From: JAJNBA01 sp035512775 | Lineage (GTDB): Bacteria > Actinomycetota > UBA4738 > HRBIN12 | Assembly: GCA_035512775.1 (NCBI GenBank) | Contig: DATKDI010000024.1 | Location: 1-64,000 of the forward strand | DNA: 64,000 nucleotides | Reading direction: 5' to 3' | Shown: positions 18,320 to 27,455 of the stretch, piece after piece | How positions within the stretch are numbered: position 1 is the first letter of the stretch | How the letters are laid out: each line of letters starts with the position of its first letter | Notes under the pieces: generated by a model | Told to the model about the DNA's origin: nothing | Database searches by the model: none | Seen by the model: the letters and a program-made list of their open reading frames with translations, nothing else | Translations under genes and position numbers: made by a program

Positions 18320-18940
18320 TCACCGCTCGCGGGGCCGGGTCACCAACTGCCCGTCATGCCAACGGCTGACCTCAAAGTCTGAGGCATACCGCTCGCGCCA
18401 ATCGGGCATGCTTTCGTCCAGAACTGCAGTTGCCTCCATCCTGTGGCTTGCCCAGTCCAGCACCAAATCGGTCCGATCCAGAGCATAGAGATCGCCCGGC
18501 GAAATCGGGGCCTCCGAGGAAATTGGCACTTCCATCCAGCTCGCAGGATCGTCGACGAGGTAGTCCTTAGCGAGGAACTCGACCATGGCCAGAAGCTGGG
18601 CAAGCCGCCGACGGTTGGGCCCTGTGGGCGTCTCGCCGTTTCGCCACTTACGCAACGCCGGCACGCTCACACCCACCATTCGGGCAATGGCACTCCAAGC
18701 GAACCCATAACCAGACAGCGCTTCAAGGAGCTCGGTTACAGCCCTCTGAGCGTGGGGAGCGGTTCTGGTGTCCAGGTTATGCAACAGAGCTCGCCTGTGG
18801 AGATCCTTTGCGTCATCGCTGAGCATGTTGGATTCGTCGCGAAGTCCCGCCGCTGCCCGCACCAACTGTCGGACGGTAGTCTCGGTGCTGGTGGGCCGTG
18901 CCACCTCGGTTGATGTCGACGTGGGAGCCTGGTCGCTCAT
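18320..18940 (-). CDS. Helix-turn-helix (XRE-like) protein of the TIGR04255 operon
   Basis: 206 residues. Central HTH around residues 75-120 (FAWSAIARMVGVSVPALRKWRNGE) fits an XRE- or Xre/MbcA-type DNA-binding helix pair. The C-terminal half (DLYALDRTDLVLDWASHRMEATAVL) is unassigned. ATG overlaps the TIGR04255 gene stop by 4 bp (ATGA). Probably the regulator or antitoxin-like component of the operon; that role is inferred from architecture. Confidence 0.65.
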   Translation of the reverse strand: MSDQAPTSTSTEVARPTSTETTVRQLVRAAAGLRDESNMLSDDAKDLHRRALLHNLDTRTAPHAQRAVTELLEALSGYGFAWSAIARMVGVSVPALRKWRNGETPTGPNRRRLAQLLAMVEFLAKDYLVDDPASWMEVPISSEAPISPGDLYALDRTDLVLDWASHRMEATAVLDESMPDWRERYASDFEVSRWHDGQLVTRPRER

Positions 18941-19770
18941 GTGCTCACCACCTTCCTGAGAACGTCATCTCTGAGTTTGTCTGTAATCGCCGCTTCAAAC
19001 AAGTCTCTGATAGGTCGATGAAGTTGAACGGAGAGGTTCATCAACCAGTCCAAATCCATTCCATTTGTGACCTCAGCGGCCGCCCAGAAGCTATCGATAT
19101 CAATGAGAAAGAACGGGCCAGGGGAAGTGCGCTTGGGTACTCGGAGTGGTCCATCCTGATTCACGGCGAAGCCCTCCATGGCCCCGTATCTCAGGACAAC
19201 AGACTGATTCTCCTCGGTCGAATAGTTGACAGCACCCTGCCATGATTGGGGAATGAGCTGGGCGGCGTTCACTCCGAGGGCGATTTGGTCGATCAGAGCG
19301 CTCTGGACATAGGGAGTCCACATATTGGGTCCACTTTCTAGAGACGGAACCCTTATCTCGTCGATATAGCGAAGTCCCACTCGCTCCATACCGACGATAA
19401 GCCCCGATTCGGCCAGGACGCCGAACACACGATTCGCCAAAGGGAGGAACGAGGTGAAACTGCGGTATGAGGTGGTCTCAATTGTTGTGTTGGTCCCCGA
19501 GACCGTGGCAACGGTCGTGCGATCCCGGGACGCGAGCTTGAACACAGACCTGATTGGAGGAGTACTCACCGAGGAAGCCCCTCCGACGGAGAGAACGAAC
19601 CCCTGTTCCCCGCCCATCTCCGCCACGGGAAGCAGATCGTCCAGGGCCTCGAGAAAAACCGCCAGCTGGTCTTGTGTGCCCAGCCGCGGCGACAGGGGAT
19701 AACGCACCTCATGGGCTACGAGCCGGAGAGGGGCGTTGGGATAGACTTCGTGCTCATCCAACGAAACCAC
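18937..19770 (-). CDS. TIGR04255 family protein
   Basis: 277 residues. The opening VYPNAPLRLVAHEVRYPL and the later ERVGLRYIDEI are the family hallmarks of TIGR04255, a group of unknown function common on genomic islands and often beside XRE-type regulators. GTG at 19770 is fixed by GGAAGGAG eight bases upstream; the nearby ATG is out of frame and stops at once. First gene of a three-gene operon. Confidence 0.78.
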   Translation of the reverse strand: MVSLDEHEVYPNAPLRLVAHEVRYPLSPRLGTQDQLAVFLEALDDLLPVAEMGGEQGFVLSVGGASSVSTPPIRSVFKLASRDRTTVATVSGTNTTIETTSYRSFTSFLPLANRVFGVLAESGLIVGMERVGLRYIDEIRVPSLESGPNMWTPYVQSALIDQIALGVNAAQLIPQSWQGAVNYSTEENQSVVLRYGAMEGFAVNQDGPLRVPKRTSPGPFFLIDIDSFWAAAEVTNGMDLDWLMNLSVQLHRPIRDLFEAAITDKLRDDVLRKVVST

Positions 19771-19808
19771 TACTCATACTCCTTCCGAAACCGATTCATG
19801 AACCAGAT

Positions 19809-19835
19809 GTTATACTGGTGGGCTCATTTTGTCCA
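19809..19835 (-). promoter_or_regulatory. Putative promoter of the TIGR04255 operon
   Basis: On the minus strand TGGACA (19830-19835) and TATAAC (19809-19814) are separated by 15 bp and lie about 40 bp before the GTG at 19770. The AT-rich context differs from the TANNNT leaderless promoters of the surrounding genes. The short spacer makes this tentative. Confidence 0.4.
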
Positions 19836-19961
19836 TACCGAACTCGGCTCAGTTTCCTGGCTCAGAAATAGCTCCACTGCAAGCGATACCCCACGCCGGA
19901 CCGGTCCACCCCGTCGGCGGCCAAGCTGACGGATGTCTCTGTCGGCTCCTAGGGTCGAGGG

Positions 19962-20672
19962 ATGACGAAGCCGCTGATCATCCTCGTTCCTGGGTTCTGG
20001 CTCGGTGCGTGGGCGTGGGACGAGGTGACCGACGCGCTTCGCGCGAAAGGCCACGACGTCACCGCGCTGAGGCTTCCCGGTCTCGAGTCGGCCGATGTCG
20101 ATCGGTCCTCGATCGGCTTGTCCGACCACGTCGACGCGATATGCGAGGCGATCGAGGCGGCGGGCGGTCCGGTCGTGCTCGCCGTGCACAGCGGTACCGG
20201 ATTCTCCGGCTACGTCGCGAGTGATCGGGTCCCGGAACGGATCGCGGCGATGGTGTACGTCGACACCGCCCCGGGCATCCCACCCCTCGACCCCGACTTC
20301 GAGGGCGCGGAGAAGCCGATGTCGTGGGAGGAGCTCGCGGCGGAGGAGAACCTCGACGGGCTGAGCGAGGAGCAGCTCGAGACGTTCCGGCAGCGGGCGG
20401 TCCCGGAGCCGGGCGGCGTCCTGCGCGACACCGTCGAGCTGACGAACGACGCGCGGCTGGACATCCCGAGCACCCTCATCTGCACCGGGTACTCGTCCCA
20501 GGAGTACAAGGAGGCGATGAACGAGGGCTACGCCTGGCTCGCCGGTCTCAAGGAGGTGCGCAACATCACCTGGGTCGACCTGCCGACGAGCCACTGGCCG
20601 ATGTGGTCACGCCCGAAGGAGCTCGCCGAGCTCATCGGCGACGTCGCGAAGGCGCACGCCTCCGACGGCTGA
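19962..20672 (+). CDS. Alpha/beta-hydrolase
   Basis: 236-residue alpha/beta-hydrolase of the short esterase type: LVPGFWLGAWAWDEV oxyanion-hole strand, nucleophile elbow AVHSGTGFSG around residue 75, and LPTSHWPMWSRPKELAELI near the C-terminus carrying the catalytic His. ATG lies 6 nt after TAGGGT (19950-19955), implying a leaderless mRNA. Substrate unknown. Confidence 0.85.
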   Translation: MTKPLIILVPGFWLGAWAWDEVTDALRAKGHDVTALRLPGLESADVDRSSIGLSDHVDAICEAIEAAGGPVVLAVHSGTGFSGYVASDRVPERIAAMVYVDTAPGIPPLDPDFEGAEKPMSWEELAAEENLDGLSEEQLETFRQRAVPEPGGVLRDTVELTNDARLDIPSTLICTGYSSQEYKEAMNEGYAWLAGLKEVRNITWVDLPTSHWPMWSRPKELAELIGDVAKAHASDG

Positions 20673-20687
20673 TCGAACTCGAGCGGA

Positions 20688-21428
20688 TCAGGGCGTGTCC
20701 GCTCCGGTCGGCTCGGAGCTCCAGCGTCCCTGGAGCCAGCGGCGCTCGTGAGGGCTGCTCATCGGACGCAGAGGGAAAAGGCTCGGCATGACACGGGGAA
20801 GGACACGCTGGATCGAGTTCGCCGCCTGCAGCAGCTGCAACATCTCCACCCCTGGGAGCTCCGGGGCCCACAGGAGGAGGACCTCGTCGTTCACGTCCGC
20901 GACGACGTCGTGCGGGAGTCGAAGGAACCCCTCCATCACGCGTTGATCGAGGAGCGCCGAAGCCGCGCGGGCGTCCTCGGCCTCCACGCGGAACCGCCGG
21001 TTGAACTCCTCGAGCTCGAGGGTGACGAGCGGGAGCCCGATCGCGTCGGCGATCTCGTGCACGAGGTCCCGAGAAGCGACGCGAAGCCGTGGGGAGGAGA
21101 ACGGGAGTGGCACCGCTGCGCAGGTGATGGTCCGCCGGAGGCCGGGTCCGCCGTCCTCGCTCTTCTCCCGATACCAGAAGTCGAAGGCGCGAACGCCACC
21201 ATCGCGTCGCGGATCCCAGACCACGTTGGAGGTTCCGCTCGGCGTCCGCCCGAACATCTCGAAGGGGAGAAATCCGGTTCCGGGGAACGTGTCCAGTGGG
21301 GCGAACCCGAGACCGGCCACCTCGCAGAGCAGCATCAGCTTCCGCTGCCGGTCGTGACGGCGCCGTACCCGGTACCAGGCCCAGGCGGCCACCGCCACCA
21401 GCACCACCGCCGTCAGCGTCCACCGCAT
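20688..21428 (-). CDS. Membrane-anchored protein of unknown function
   Basis: 246 residues: one N-terminal membrane helix (WTLTAVVLVAVAAWAWYRV) with a following basic stretch, then a soluble domain with SNVVWDPRRDGGVRAFDFWYREK and FNRRFRVEAEDARAASALLDQRVMEGFL. This resembles DUF3137-type proteins, which share the anchored soluble-domain layout. Convergent with the upstream hydrolase. Function unknown. Confidence 0.55.
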   Translation of the reverse strand: MRWTLTAVVLVAVAAWAWYRVRRRHDRQRKLMLLCEVAGLGFAPLDTFPGTGFLPFEMFGRTPSGTSNVVWDPRRDGGVRAFDFWYREKSEDGGPGLRRTITCAAVPLPFSSPRLRVASRDLVHEIADAIGLPLVTLELEEFNRRFRVEAEDARAASALLDQRVMEGFLRLPHDVVADVNDEVLLLWAPELPGVEMLQLLQAANSIQRVLPRVMPSLFPLRPMSSPHERRWLQGRWSSEPTGADTP

Positions 21429-21482
21429 GACTCAGACGTCGGGAGGGCAGGTTCGCACCTTGAATCGCCTAGGGTCGGCCAC

Positions 21483-21984
21483 ATGACCACGATCCGACCG
21501 GCATACAGCACGTGGCCCCTGTACAACTCACGCTTCCGCGACGCCATCCGCGGGATGACGGAGGAGCAGCTCGCGATCCAGCCGACACCGGAGCGATGGC
21601 CGCTCTGGGCGAGCGTCGGCCACATGGCCTGTCAGCGCGTGTTCTGGCTCTGTGACTTCGCCGGCGAACCCGGCGCCGAGACGACGCCGTTCACGAACGC
21701 CGGATACGACTGTCCCGGCGACGACGACCTCGAACACGTACTCAGCGGCGGAAGCGCTGGCCGAGGCACTCGACTCGACGTTCCGCATCATCGAGGGCTT
21801 CCTCGACCGATGGACGATCGACGACCTCGAGGAGGAGCTTCGTCGCCCCGAGTGGGAAGGCTCCTGGGTCCACACCCGCGGCTGGGTGATCCAGCGGGTC
21901 TTCACCCATGACGTCTGGCACGCGGCCGAGATGAACGAGTCCCTCGGGAACGCCGGGCTGCCGCAGATCGATCTCTGGGCCTGA
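21483..21984 (+). pseudogene. DinB-family protein, one frameshift (copy 1)
   Basis: The first ~87 codons (PLYNSRFRDAIRGMTEEQL, WASVGHMACQRVFWLCDFAGEPG) and the last ~80 codons (ALDSTFRIIEGFLDRWTIDDLEEEL, IQRVFTHDVWHAAEMNESLG) form a complete DinB/mycothiol-transferase-like protein with metal-binding His at GHMA and HDVWHAAE. One extra G near 21747 (GGCGGAAGC against GGCGAAGC in the twin) separates the frames. ATG follows TAGGGT (21470-21475) by 7 nt. A more decayed near-identical copy is at 34819-35333. Confidence 0.8.
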
Positions 21985-22004
21985 GGAGGGGGGAAGGAGC
22001 GATA

Positions 22005-22880
22005 GTGTTCGAGATCATCGAAGTACCGTCGGGGCTGGGATTGCTTCCCCAGGGCGTTGACCAGGCGCCTGCTGCGCTCCGGCACGCCGGGCTCCCGAGC
22101 AGGCTCGGAGCCACAGCTGTCCACACGGTGACGTGCCCCGATCCCGACCCCGCCATCGATGAGGAGACCGGACTCATGAACGTGTCCGGCCTCGTCGACG
22201 TGGCCACGCGGCAGGCGGAGGCGATCGAGGAGGTGCTGGATCGTGGTGCGACTCCGTTCGTCGTCGGCGGGGATTGCAGCATCCTGCTCGGTTCGATGCT
22301 CGCGCTCCGTCGTCGCGGACGTCACGGCCTGCTCCACGTCGACGGTCATGCGGACTTCTGCCATCCGAGTCAGGATCCGCTCGGCGAGGCTGCGTCCCTC
22401 GACCTCGCCCTGGTGACCGGCCGCGGCCCCAAGGTCGTCACCGACCTGGAGGGCCGGGGTTCGCTCCTGCGCGATGAGGATGCCGTCCAGCTCGGCTACC
22501 GCGCGAAAACCCTCGATCGATTCCTCGATGAGCACATCCGGGACACGGCGATCACCGTCCTCGATCTCGACGACATCCGTCAGCGCGGGATCGAGGCGTG
22601 TACGCAGCAGGCGCTCGCCGTGGCCGCTCGCCCGGAGCTCGATGGCATGTGGCTGCACCTCGACGTCGATGCGCTCGACGACGCCCTCATGCCCGCGGTC
22701 GACTACCACGACGCGGATGGCCTGAGCTGGCAAGAGGTCGAGCACGTCCTCAGAGCCGCCAGCGGCACGGACCGCCTCGTCGGGGCGCAGATCGCCATCT
22801 ACAACCCGACCCTCGACGGCGACGGCGCGCCCCTCGCGGCACGGATCGTCGACCTCCTGGCGGCCGCGTTCATGTCATGA
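22005..22880 (+). CDS. Arginase/agmatinase/formiminoglutamase-family hydrolase
   Basis: 291-residue ureohydrolase-fold protein: GGDCSILLG around residue 88, HVDGHADF around residue 110 and HLDVDALDDALMPAVDY around residue 215. The first two match canonical manganese-ligand motifs; in the third the second aspartate of the usual DxD is present but the following P residues differ. GTG at 22005 preceded by GGGGGGAAGGAGC. It hydrolyses a guanidino or imino substrate; the exact substrate cannot be told. Confidence 0.82.
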   Translation: MFEIIEVPSGLGLLPQGVDQAPAALRHAGLPSRLGATAVHTVTCPDPDPAIDEETGLMNVSGLVDVATRQAEAIEEVLDRGATPFVVGGDCSILLGSMLALRRRGRHGLLHVDGHADFCHPSQDPLGEAASLDLALVTGRGPKVVTDLEGRGSLLRDEDAVQLGYRAKTLDRFLDEHIRDTAITVLDLDDIRQRGIEACTQQALAVAARPELDGMWLHLDVDALDDALMPAVDYHDADGLSWQEVEHVLRAASGTDRLVGAQIAIYNPTLDGDGAPLAARIVDLLAAAFMS

Positions 22881-23158
22881 CCGGGCGATCTCGTCGCCGC
22901 TGGCCCCGGCGTCTGGCGGCAGCCGTCGGCGTCGTGGTTCTCCTTCTGGCCGCGGTCTACGCGTGGGCGTTGACATCCGTGGACTCGTCCACGGATGCGC
23001 GGGCGATGGTCTGGAGGGACGCCGACGTCGGCGACCAGCATCGGTTCCCGTCTCGCGTCATCCCGGCCGGCACCGCGGCCTCCAGGTGCCGAAGCGCGTC
23101 CACGGTCGAGCGCATCTGCCGATCGCACCAGTCGCCCCCACAACGAAGACCTTCATGA
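22877..23158 (+). pseudogene. N-terminal remnant of a serine hydrolase (beta-lactamase-like)
   Basis: Frame overlapping the arginase stop (ATGA). It encodes a basic leader, one hydrophobic helix (LAAAVGVVVLLLAAVYAWAL) and SSTDARAMVWRDADVGDQHRFPSRVIPAG, which resembles the membrane-proximal start of class C beta-lactamase-like serine hydrolases. It ends after 93 residues with no catalytic domain. Overlaps the epimerase remnant on the other strand. Confidence 0.45.
22990..23156 (-). pseudogene. NAD-dependent epimerase/dehydratase remnant
   Basis: From ATG at 23156 the minus strand reads MKVFVVGATGAIGR, the Rossmann start of extended SDR epimerases. After a frame change it reads QMRSTVDALRHLEAAV, typical of an interior helix of the same family. 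The intervening ~100 residues and the rest are absent. An internal-deletion relic like the cupin at 8706. Confidence 0.5.
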
Positions 23159-23281
23159 CGACCTCCTCTGAGATGGTTCTCGTCTTCTCACCCCCGAGAC
23201 GCCTGAGGAGGCCGGGCTGTGACAGTTCGCCCCCAGCGGTACGGTGGGTGGAGGTCTCCGGGCGGAAGAGAAGGAGCCACG

Positions 23282-24004
23282 ATGGGTGCCGATGATCGAC
23301 AGGTAGTCGAGGACCTCGTTGCGGCAGATCCGCGGAAGGGCTCGGCCGACAGCCGCTCGTTCGCGATGGGCGATCCCGAGGAGACCACCACCTGGGAGCG
23401 AGCCAGAGAGCGCGGCATCACGGACGAGCAGTGGGCCCGCTTCGAGGATGCCGTGGCGGAGATGTTCGGCGCGTTCGGGATGGACCTCGGCACGGAAGGC
23501 ACCGAAGCCACACCTCGTCGGTTCGTCCGCGCGCTCTTCGAGGCAACGGCCGGCTACGAAGGAGATCCGAAACTGTTGACTGCCTTCCCCACGGAATGCC
23601 GCGGCGGGCCGGATTGCTCGATCAGCCAGGTGATCGAAGGACCGATCCCGTTCTTCTCTCTGTGCGAGCACCACGCGTTCCCGTTCTACGGCGTCGCGCA
23701 CGTCGGCTACGTCGCCCACGAGCAGATCATCGGCATCTCCAAGATGACCCGGCTGGTTCGCGTGTACGCGCGGCGCTTCACGGTGCAGGAGCGAGTCGGC
23801 CAGCAGATCGCCGACCACCTGAACGAGATGATGCAGCCGCACGGCGTCGCGGTGCATCTCCAGGCAGCTCACCTGTGTACCCAGATGCGCGGGGTGCGCG
23901 AGGAGCGTTCCCGGACCTCGACATCGTTCTGGCGAGGGAACTACGAGCGCGACCCGGAGATGCGTCGAGAGTTCCTGACGGTCGCGCAGCGATCGCTTGA
24001 GTGA
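23282..24004 (+). CDS. folE: GTP cyclohydrolase I
   Basis: 240 residues. Converts GTP to dihydroneopterin triphosphate, the first step of folate/pterin synthesis. PFFSLCEHHAFPFYG (zinc Cys and catalytic His) and LCTQMRGV (second zinc Cys) are intact, with GISKMTRLVRVYARR between them. ATG at 23282 is preceded by AGAAGGAG. An N-terminal extension of ~45 residues precedes the core. The stop overlaps the downstream reductase start. Confidence 0.9.
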   Translation: MGADDRQVVEDLVAADPRKGSADSRSFAMGDPEETTTWERARERGITDEQWARFEDAVAEMFGAFGMDLGTEGTEATPRRFVRALFEATAGYEGDPKLLTAFPTECRGGPDCSISQVIEGPIPFFSLCEHHAFPFYGVAHVGYVAHEQIIGISKMTRLVRVYARRFTVQERVGQQIADHLNEMMQPHGVAVHLQAAHLCTQMRGVREERSRTSTSFWRGNYERDPEMRREFLTVAQRSLE

Positions 24005-24846
24005 CCTCGGCGCACGCCTCGAAGTGCTGTACGAGGAAGCGCCCTCTTCTGACGGGCTCTCTCTGCCGTCCGAGCTGGAGGTCGCTTACGGCGGCCCGTT
24101 CGCACTCGCGGACCAGATCGTCTACGGGAACTTCGTAGAGTCGATCGACGGGGTCGCCGCGATCCCGGGCGTGAAGGAGTCCTCTGCCGTGATCAGTGGA
24201 GGAGCGCCGGCCGACCGGCTCGTGATGGCGCTCCTTCGCGCGGTGGCCGACGCCATCGTGATCGGGGTCGGGGACGTTCGCGGAACACGGTGGTCCCTGG
24301 ACAGCGGAGCGGGCGTACCCGCCCACCGCCGACCTGATCCCCCGCGCACGAGAGATGGTCTCGGCGAACGGGACGGCGCCCACCCTCGTCGTGGTCACGG
24401 CGAGCGGCGGACTTCCAGCGGATCATCCGGCTCTCGCGTCGGCGCTCATCGCCACGACCTCGGCCGGGGCTCAAGCGATCGCCGAGAAGGAAGTGGCGTG
24501 CGCCGGCGTGATCGATGTCGGCGCGTCGGACGACGTGGATCCGGCGACGGTGATCGAGCGCCTGCGCGAGCGCGGGTATCGACGCATCCTCACCGAAGGG
24601 GGGCCCTCGCTGATGGGGTCGATGCTCGAGGCATCCGTCGTCGACGAGCTCTTCGTGACGATCTCGCCGAAGCTCCTCGGCGGAGGAGAAGATCGCCCTC
24701 CACTGACCGGTGAGGCCGATCTCCTCGGGAAGGCTCCCGATCCACGTCTCGTGAGCGTCCGCCGGGCGGATGATCTCCTCTTCCTGCGATACCGGCTCGG
24801 CGCGAAACGGTCTGACGCGCTGCTTGTCACGGATGAGGGGCGTTAG
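23997..24846 (+). pseudogene. RibD C-terminal/DHFR-like reductase, one frameshift
   Basis: TTG start at 23997 overlaps the folE stop. The first frame gives YGNFVESIDGVAAI and ISGGAPADRLVMALLRAVADAIVIGVGDVRGT; the second frame continues WTAERAYPPTADLIPRARE through ILTEGGPSLMGSMLEASVVDELFVTISPKLLGG, the NADPH-reductase core. The frames change near 24296. Together they make one ~280-residue pyrimidine reductase-like enzyme. Coupling to folE suggests a pterin or flavin role. Sequencing error is possible. Confidence 0.72.
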
Positions 24847-24873
24847 AGGGACCCTGAACTCTTGGCGACCCGC

Positions 24874-24920
24874 CTTATCTATGGAAGACTGCTGGATAAG
24901 GAAAAGGCAGTTCCCTTATC
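24874..24920 (+). promoter_or_regulatory. Repeated palindromic operator upstream of the Fic gene
   Basis: CTTATC (24874-24879), GATAAG (24895-24900) and CTTATC (24915-24920) form two overlapping inverted repeats, GGATAAGG with CCTTATC and CTTATC with GATAAG, within 47 bp. The last half-site is itself a small palindrome, CTTATCTAAG. They lie 33-79 bp before the Fic ATG. Because the Fic protein ends in a winged-helix domain, autoregulation is a reasonable inference. Confidence 0.5.
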
Positions 24921-24952
24921 TAAGAGCGCCCGGAGGAAAAGGGAGGAAAAGG

Positions 24953-26107
24953 ATGACGAGCACCAGGGCCGGTCGGTACGTCCGGCAGCCGGGGGGATAT
25001 CAGGCTTTCATCCCCTCGCCTCTTCCTCCGCCCGCTATGACGACCGACCCCCGGCTCCTGTCCTTGCTGTCGACGGCCGACTTGGCCCTGGGGCGGCTCG
25101 ACGGGGCGACGAAACTACTCCCCGACCCCGACTTCTTCGTGCTCATGTACGTCCGCCGCGAGGCTGTCGTGTCCAGCCAGATCGAGGGCACGCAGGCATC
25201 GCTGATGGACGTCCTCGAGTTCGAGGCGGAGATGGATCAGGCCGAACGTCGAGTGGACGTCGTCGAGATCGCGAACTACGTCACGGCGATGAACCACGGG
25301 CTGGCGAAGCTCCCCCAGTTGCCGATCTCGCGACGCCTGCTGTGCGAAGTGCACGCCGTCCTGATGACGGACGTCCGCGGCGGCGAACCGCAGAAGACAC
25401 CCGGGCAGTTCCGGAAGTCCCAGAACTGGATCGGGGGGGCGTCGCCGGCTACGGCGCGCTTCGTGCCGCCTCCTTGGGAAGAGGTGGGGCCGGCCTTCGC
25501 CGACCTCGAGCGGTTCCTCCATGACACTGAGCCGATGCCAGCCCTCATCAAGATCGGCCTGGCGCATGCGCAGTTCGAGACCATCCACCCGTTCCTCGAC
25601 GGGAACGGGAGGATCGGCCGGCTACTGATCAGCTTCTGGCTCGTCGAGCAGGAGATCATCCAGCGCCCGATCCTGTATCCCTCGCTCTTCTTCAAGGAGC
25701 ACCGGGAGGACTACATCGACCGCCTCCAGGCGATCCGTGACGACGGTGCCTGGGAGGACTGGTTGGCATTCTTCGTCGATGGGATCGGTCAGGTGGCGGA
25801 GGAGGCCACCGGGCGCGCCTACGAGATCGTTCATCTGCGCGAGGACCATCAGCGGCTCGTCGCCGAGAAGCTCGGCAAACGGGCGCCGAATGCGCTCGCC
25901 CTGCTCGGGCATCTGTTCCGTCAGCCGGTCGTGAGCGCCAAGCTCGTGGAGTCGATGGTGGACGTATCCCAACCGACGGCGTCAGCGCTGGTGCGAGATC
26001 TCGAGGAGATCGGGATCCTTCGAGAACGAACGGGGAAGCGGCGGAACCGGCTCTTCGCCTACCAGCCCTACCTCGACCTGTTCCCGGGCGCGACGTCGAG
26101 GAGCTGA
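24953..26107 (+). CDS. Fic-family AMPylase-like protein with C-terminal winged helix
   Basis: 384 residues. Catalytic Fic motif HPFLDGNGRIGR around residue 208 is canonical (HPFxDGNGRxxR), so AMP transfer to a target protein is expected. SSQIEGTQAS near residue 75 fits the N-terminal inhibitory (S/T)xxxE(G/N) helix, suggesting built-in autoinhibition. The last ~80 residues (LVESMVDVSQPTASALVRDLEEIGIL) form a winged-helix DNA-binding domain. ATG at 24953 follows GGGAGGAAAAGG. Stand-alone gene with its own palindromic operator. Confidence 0.92.
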   Translation: MTSTRAGRYVRQPGGYQAFIPSPLPPPAMTTDPRLLSLLSTADLALGRLDGATKLLPDPDFFVLMYVRREAVVSSQIEGTQASLMDVLEFEAEMDQAERRVDVVEIANYVTAMNHGLAKLPQLPISRRLLCEVHAVLMTDVRGGEPQKTPGQFRKSQNWIGGASPATARFVPPPWEEVGPAFADLERFLHDTEPMPALIKIGLAHAQFETIHPFLDGNGRIGRLLISFWLVEQEIIQRPILYPSLFFKEHREDYIDRLQAIRDDGAWEDWLAFFVDGIGQVAEEATGRAYEIVHLREDHQRLVAEKLGKRAPNALALLGHLFRQPVVSAKLVESMVDVSQPTASALVRDLEEIGILRERTGKRRNRLFAYQPYLDLFPGATSRS

Positions 26108-26166
26108 TCCGAGCCCGAGTCACCGGCTCCGCAGTTGGCGATCCGACGTCCTGCGAGCCTCTCTCG

Positions 26167-27378
26167 CTAACCGACAAGCAGAGCGCGCGCCTCGTAAGCC
26201 TCGATCGGCGAGCTCATCCCCTTCAACCTGACCTCGCCGATGCTCTTGAATCGGAGGTCCTCGCGCTCGCCCGTCAGCCGGACGACCTCGGCGTCCACCA
26301 GCGTCTGGCCGGGGTCCGCCGCCCCGGCGAGACGTGAGGCGAGGTTCACCGTCCGACCGTAGTAGTCGCCGTCCTGGAAGATCACCGGACCCGCGGCGAC
26401 ACCGGCGTGGGCGGGCGGCAGGCCGACGTCGGCGGTGCGGCGACCGACTTCGATCGTCGCGAGGACGGCCGCGGCGGGATCGCGGAACGAGAACATCACG
26501 CCGTCGCCGAGCCACTTCACCGCCCTGCCGTCGCGGCGCCCGACCTCCTCGTGGACCAGCAGCGCGAGGCGGGCGCCCAGCTCCGCCGCCGCCTCGTCGC
26601 CTCGTTCCTCCGTCAGGCGCGTGTAGCCGGTGAGGTCGAGGAACGCGAACGCGGTCGGCCGCTCGGTGCGTTCGTACAGCCCCATCGCTTCGATCGCGCT
26701 CTCCATGTGCTGGACGCCGTCGTCGGTCCAGACACGCTCCTGCTGGCGCCGGAAGATCGCCATCACGAGCTCCTCCCTCTGCAGGTCGAGCTCGGCGCCG
26801 ATCTCGTTCACGATGCCCAACATCTCGCCGTGACTGCGGCCGGCGTCGAGGAGCGGCATCTCGATGTGTCGATGGAAGACATCCGCGTCCGTCTCGACGA
26901 CCCGGCTGAGCGCTTCGGTGAAGACCCGAACGAGCCGCAGCTCCACGTCGGCGCCGACCCCTGCGGCGATCGCCCGGCGTGGCGCCTCGAGCATCCCCGG
27001 GAGGTCCGCCGGCGCGGGATCATCCGGCCCGGGCCGGACCTTCCCCAGGGCCTCCTCGAACGCGAGGACGAACTCGATCGGCAGGTCCATCTCGTCCGCC
27101 ACCTGCCGGTACGTCCGCGCGGACAGCGGCGCCCAGCGGTACTGCGGTTCGTCCAGGAACGCGAAGGAGAAGCGGCCCTCCTGGATCGAGCGCGCGATCG
27201 CGTCGATCGACAGTCCCCCTCGATCGGATGCCCGGACGAACCGCACGCGGTACACGTCCGATCGGAAGAACGCGCCGTCGTCGCCGGAGCGCAGGATCCC
27301 CAACTCGACGAGCCGGGCCACGTAGGACTCGTCGACGCCTGCCTGCTCGGCGAGCTCCTTCGGGTCGCGGGCGGTCAT
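26167..27378 (-). CDS. Class III adenylate/guanylate cyclase with MerR-like N-terminal helix-turn-helix
   Basis: 403 residues. N-terminus LAEQAGVDESYVARLVELGIL resembles a MerR-type DNA- or ligand-reading helix pair; a helical middle follows; the C-terminal cyclase domain has AFLDLTGYTRL (metal Asp), AVKWLGDGVMFSF (Lys and second Asp) and GRTVNLASRLA (Asn, Arg). All key residues are present. ATG at 27378 lies 9 nt after TATCAT. One of five cyclase-domain genes between 10.9 and 32.8 kb. Confidence 0.85.
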   Translation of the reverse strand: MTARDPKELAEQAGVDESYVARLVELGILRSGDDGAFFRSDVYRVRFVRASDRGGLSIDAIARSIQEGRFSFAFLDEPQYRWAPLSARTYRQVADEMDLPIEFVLAFEEALGKVRPGPDDPAPADLPGMLEAPRRAIAAGVGADVELRLVRVFTEALSRVVETDADVFHRHIEMPLLDAGRSHGEMLGIVNEIGAELDLQREELVMAIFRRQQERVWTDDGVQHMESAIEAMGLYERTERPTAFAFLDLTGYTRLTEERGDEAAAELGARLALLVHEEVGRRDGRAVKWLGDGVMFSFRDPAAAVLATIEVGRRTADVGLPPAHAGVAAGPVIFQDGDYYGRTVNLASRLAGAADPGQTLVDAEVVRLTGEREDLRFKSIGEVRLKGMSSPIEAYEARALLVG

Positions 27379-27455
27379 CGAGGCCGGATGATAGGCCGCA
27401 CGCGGCCGACGGATGTCCCGACGCACCTCGGGGGTCGGGTGAGAGCCCGGACGAT

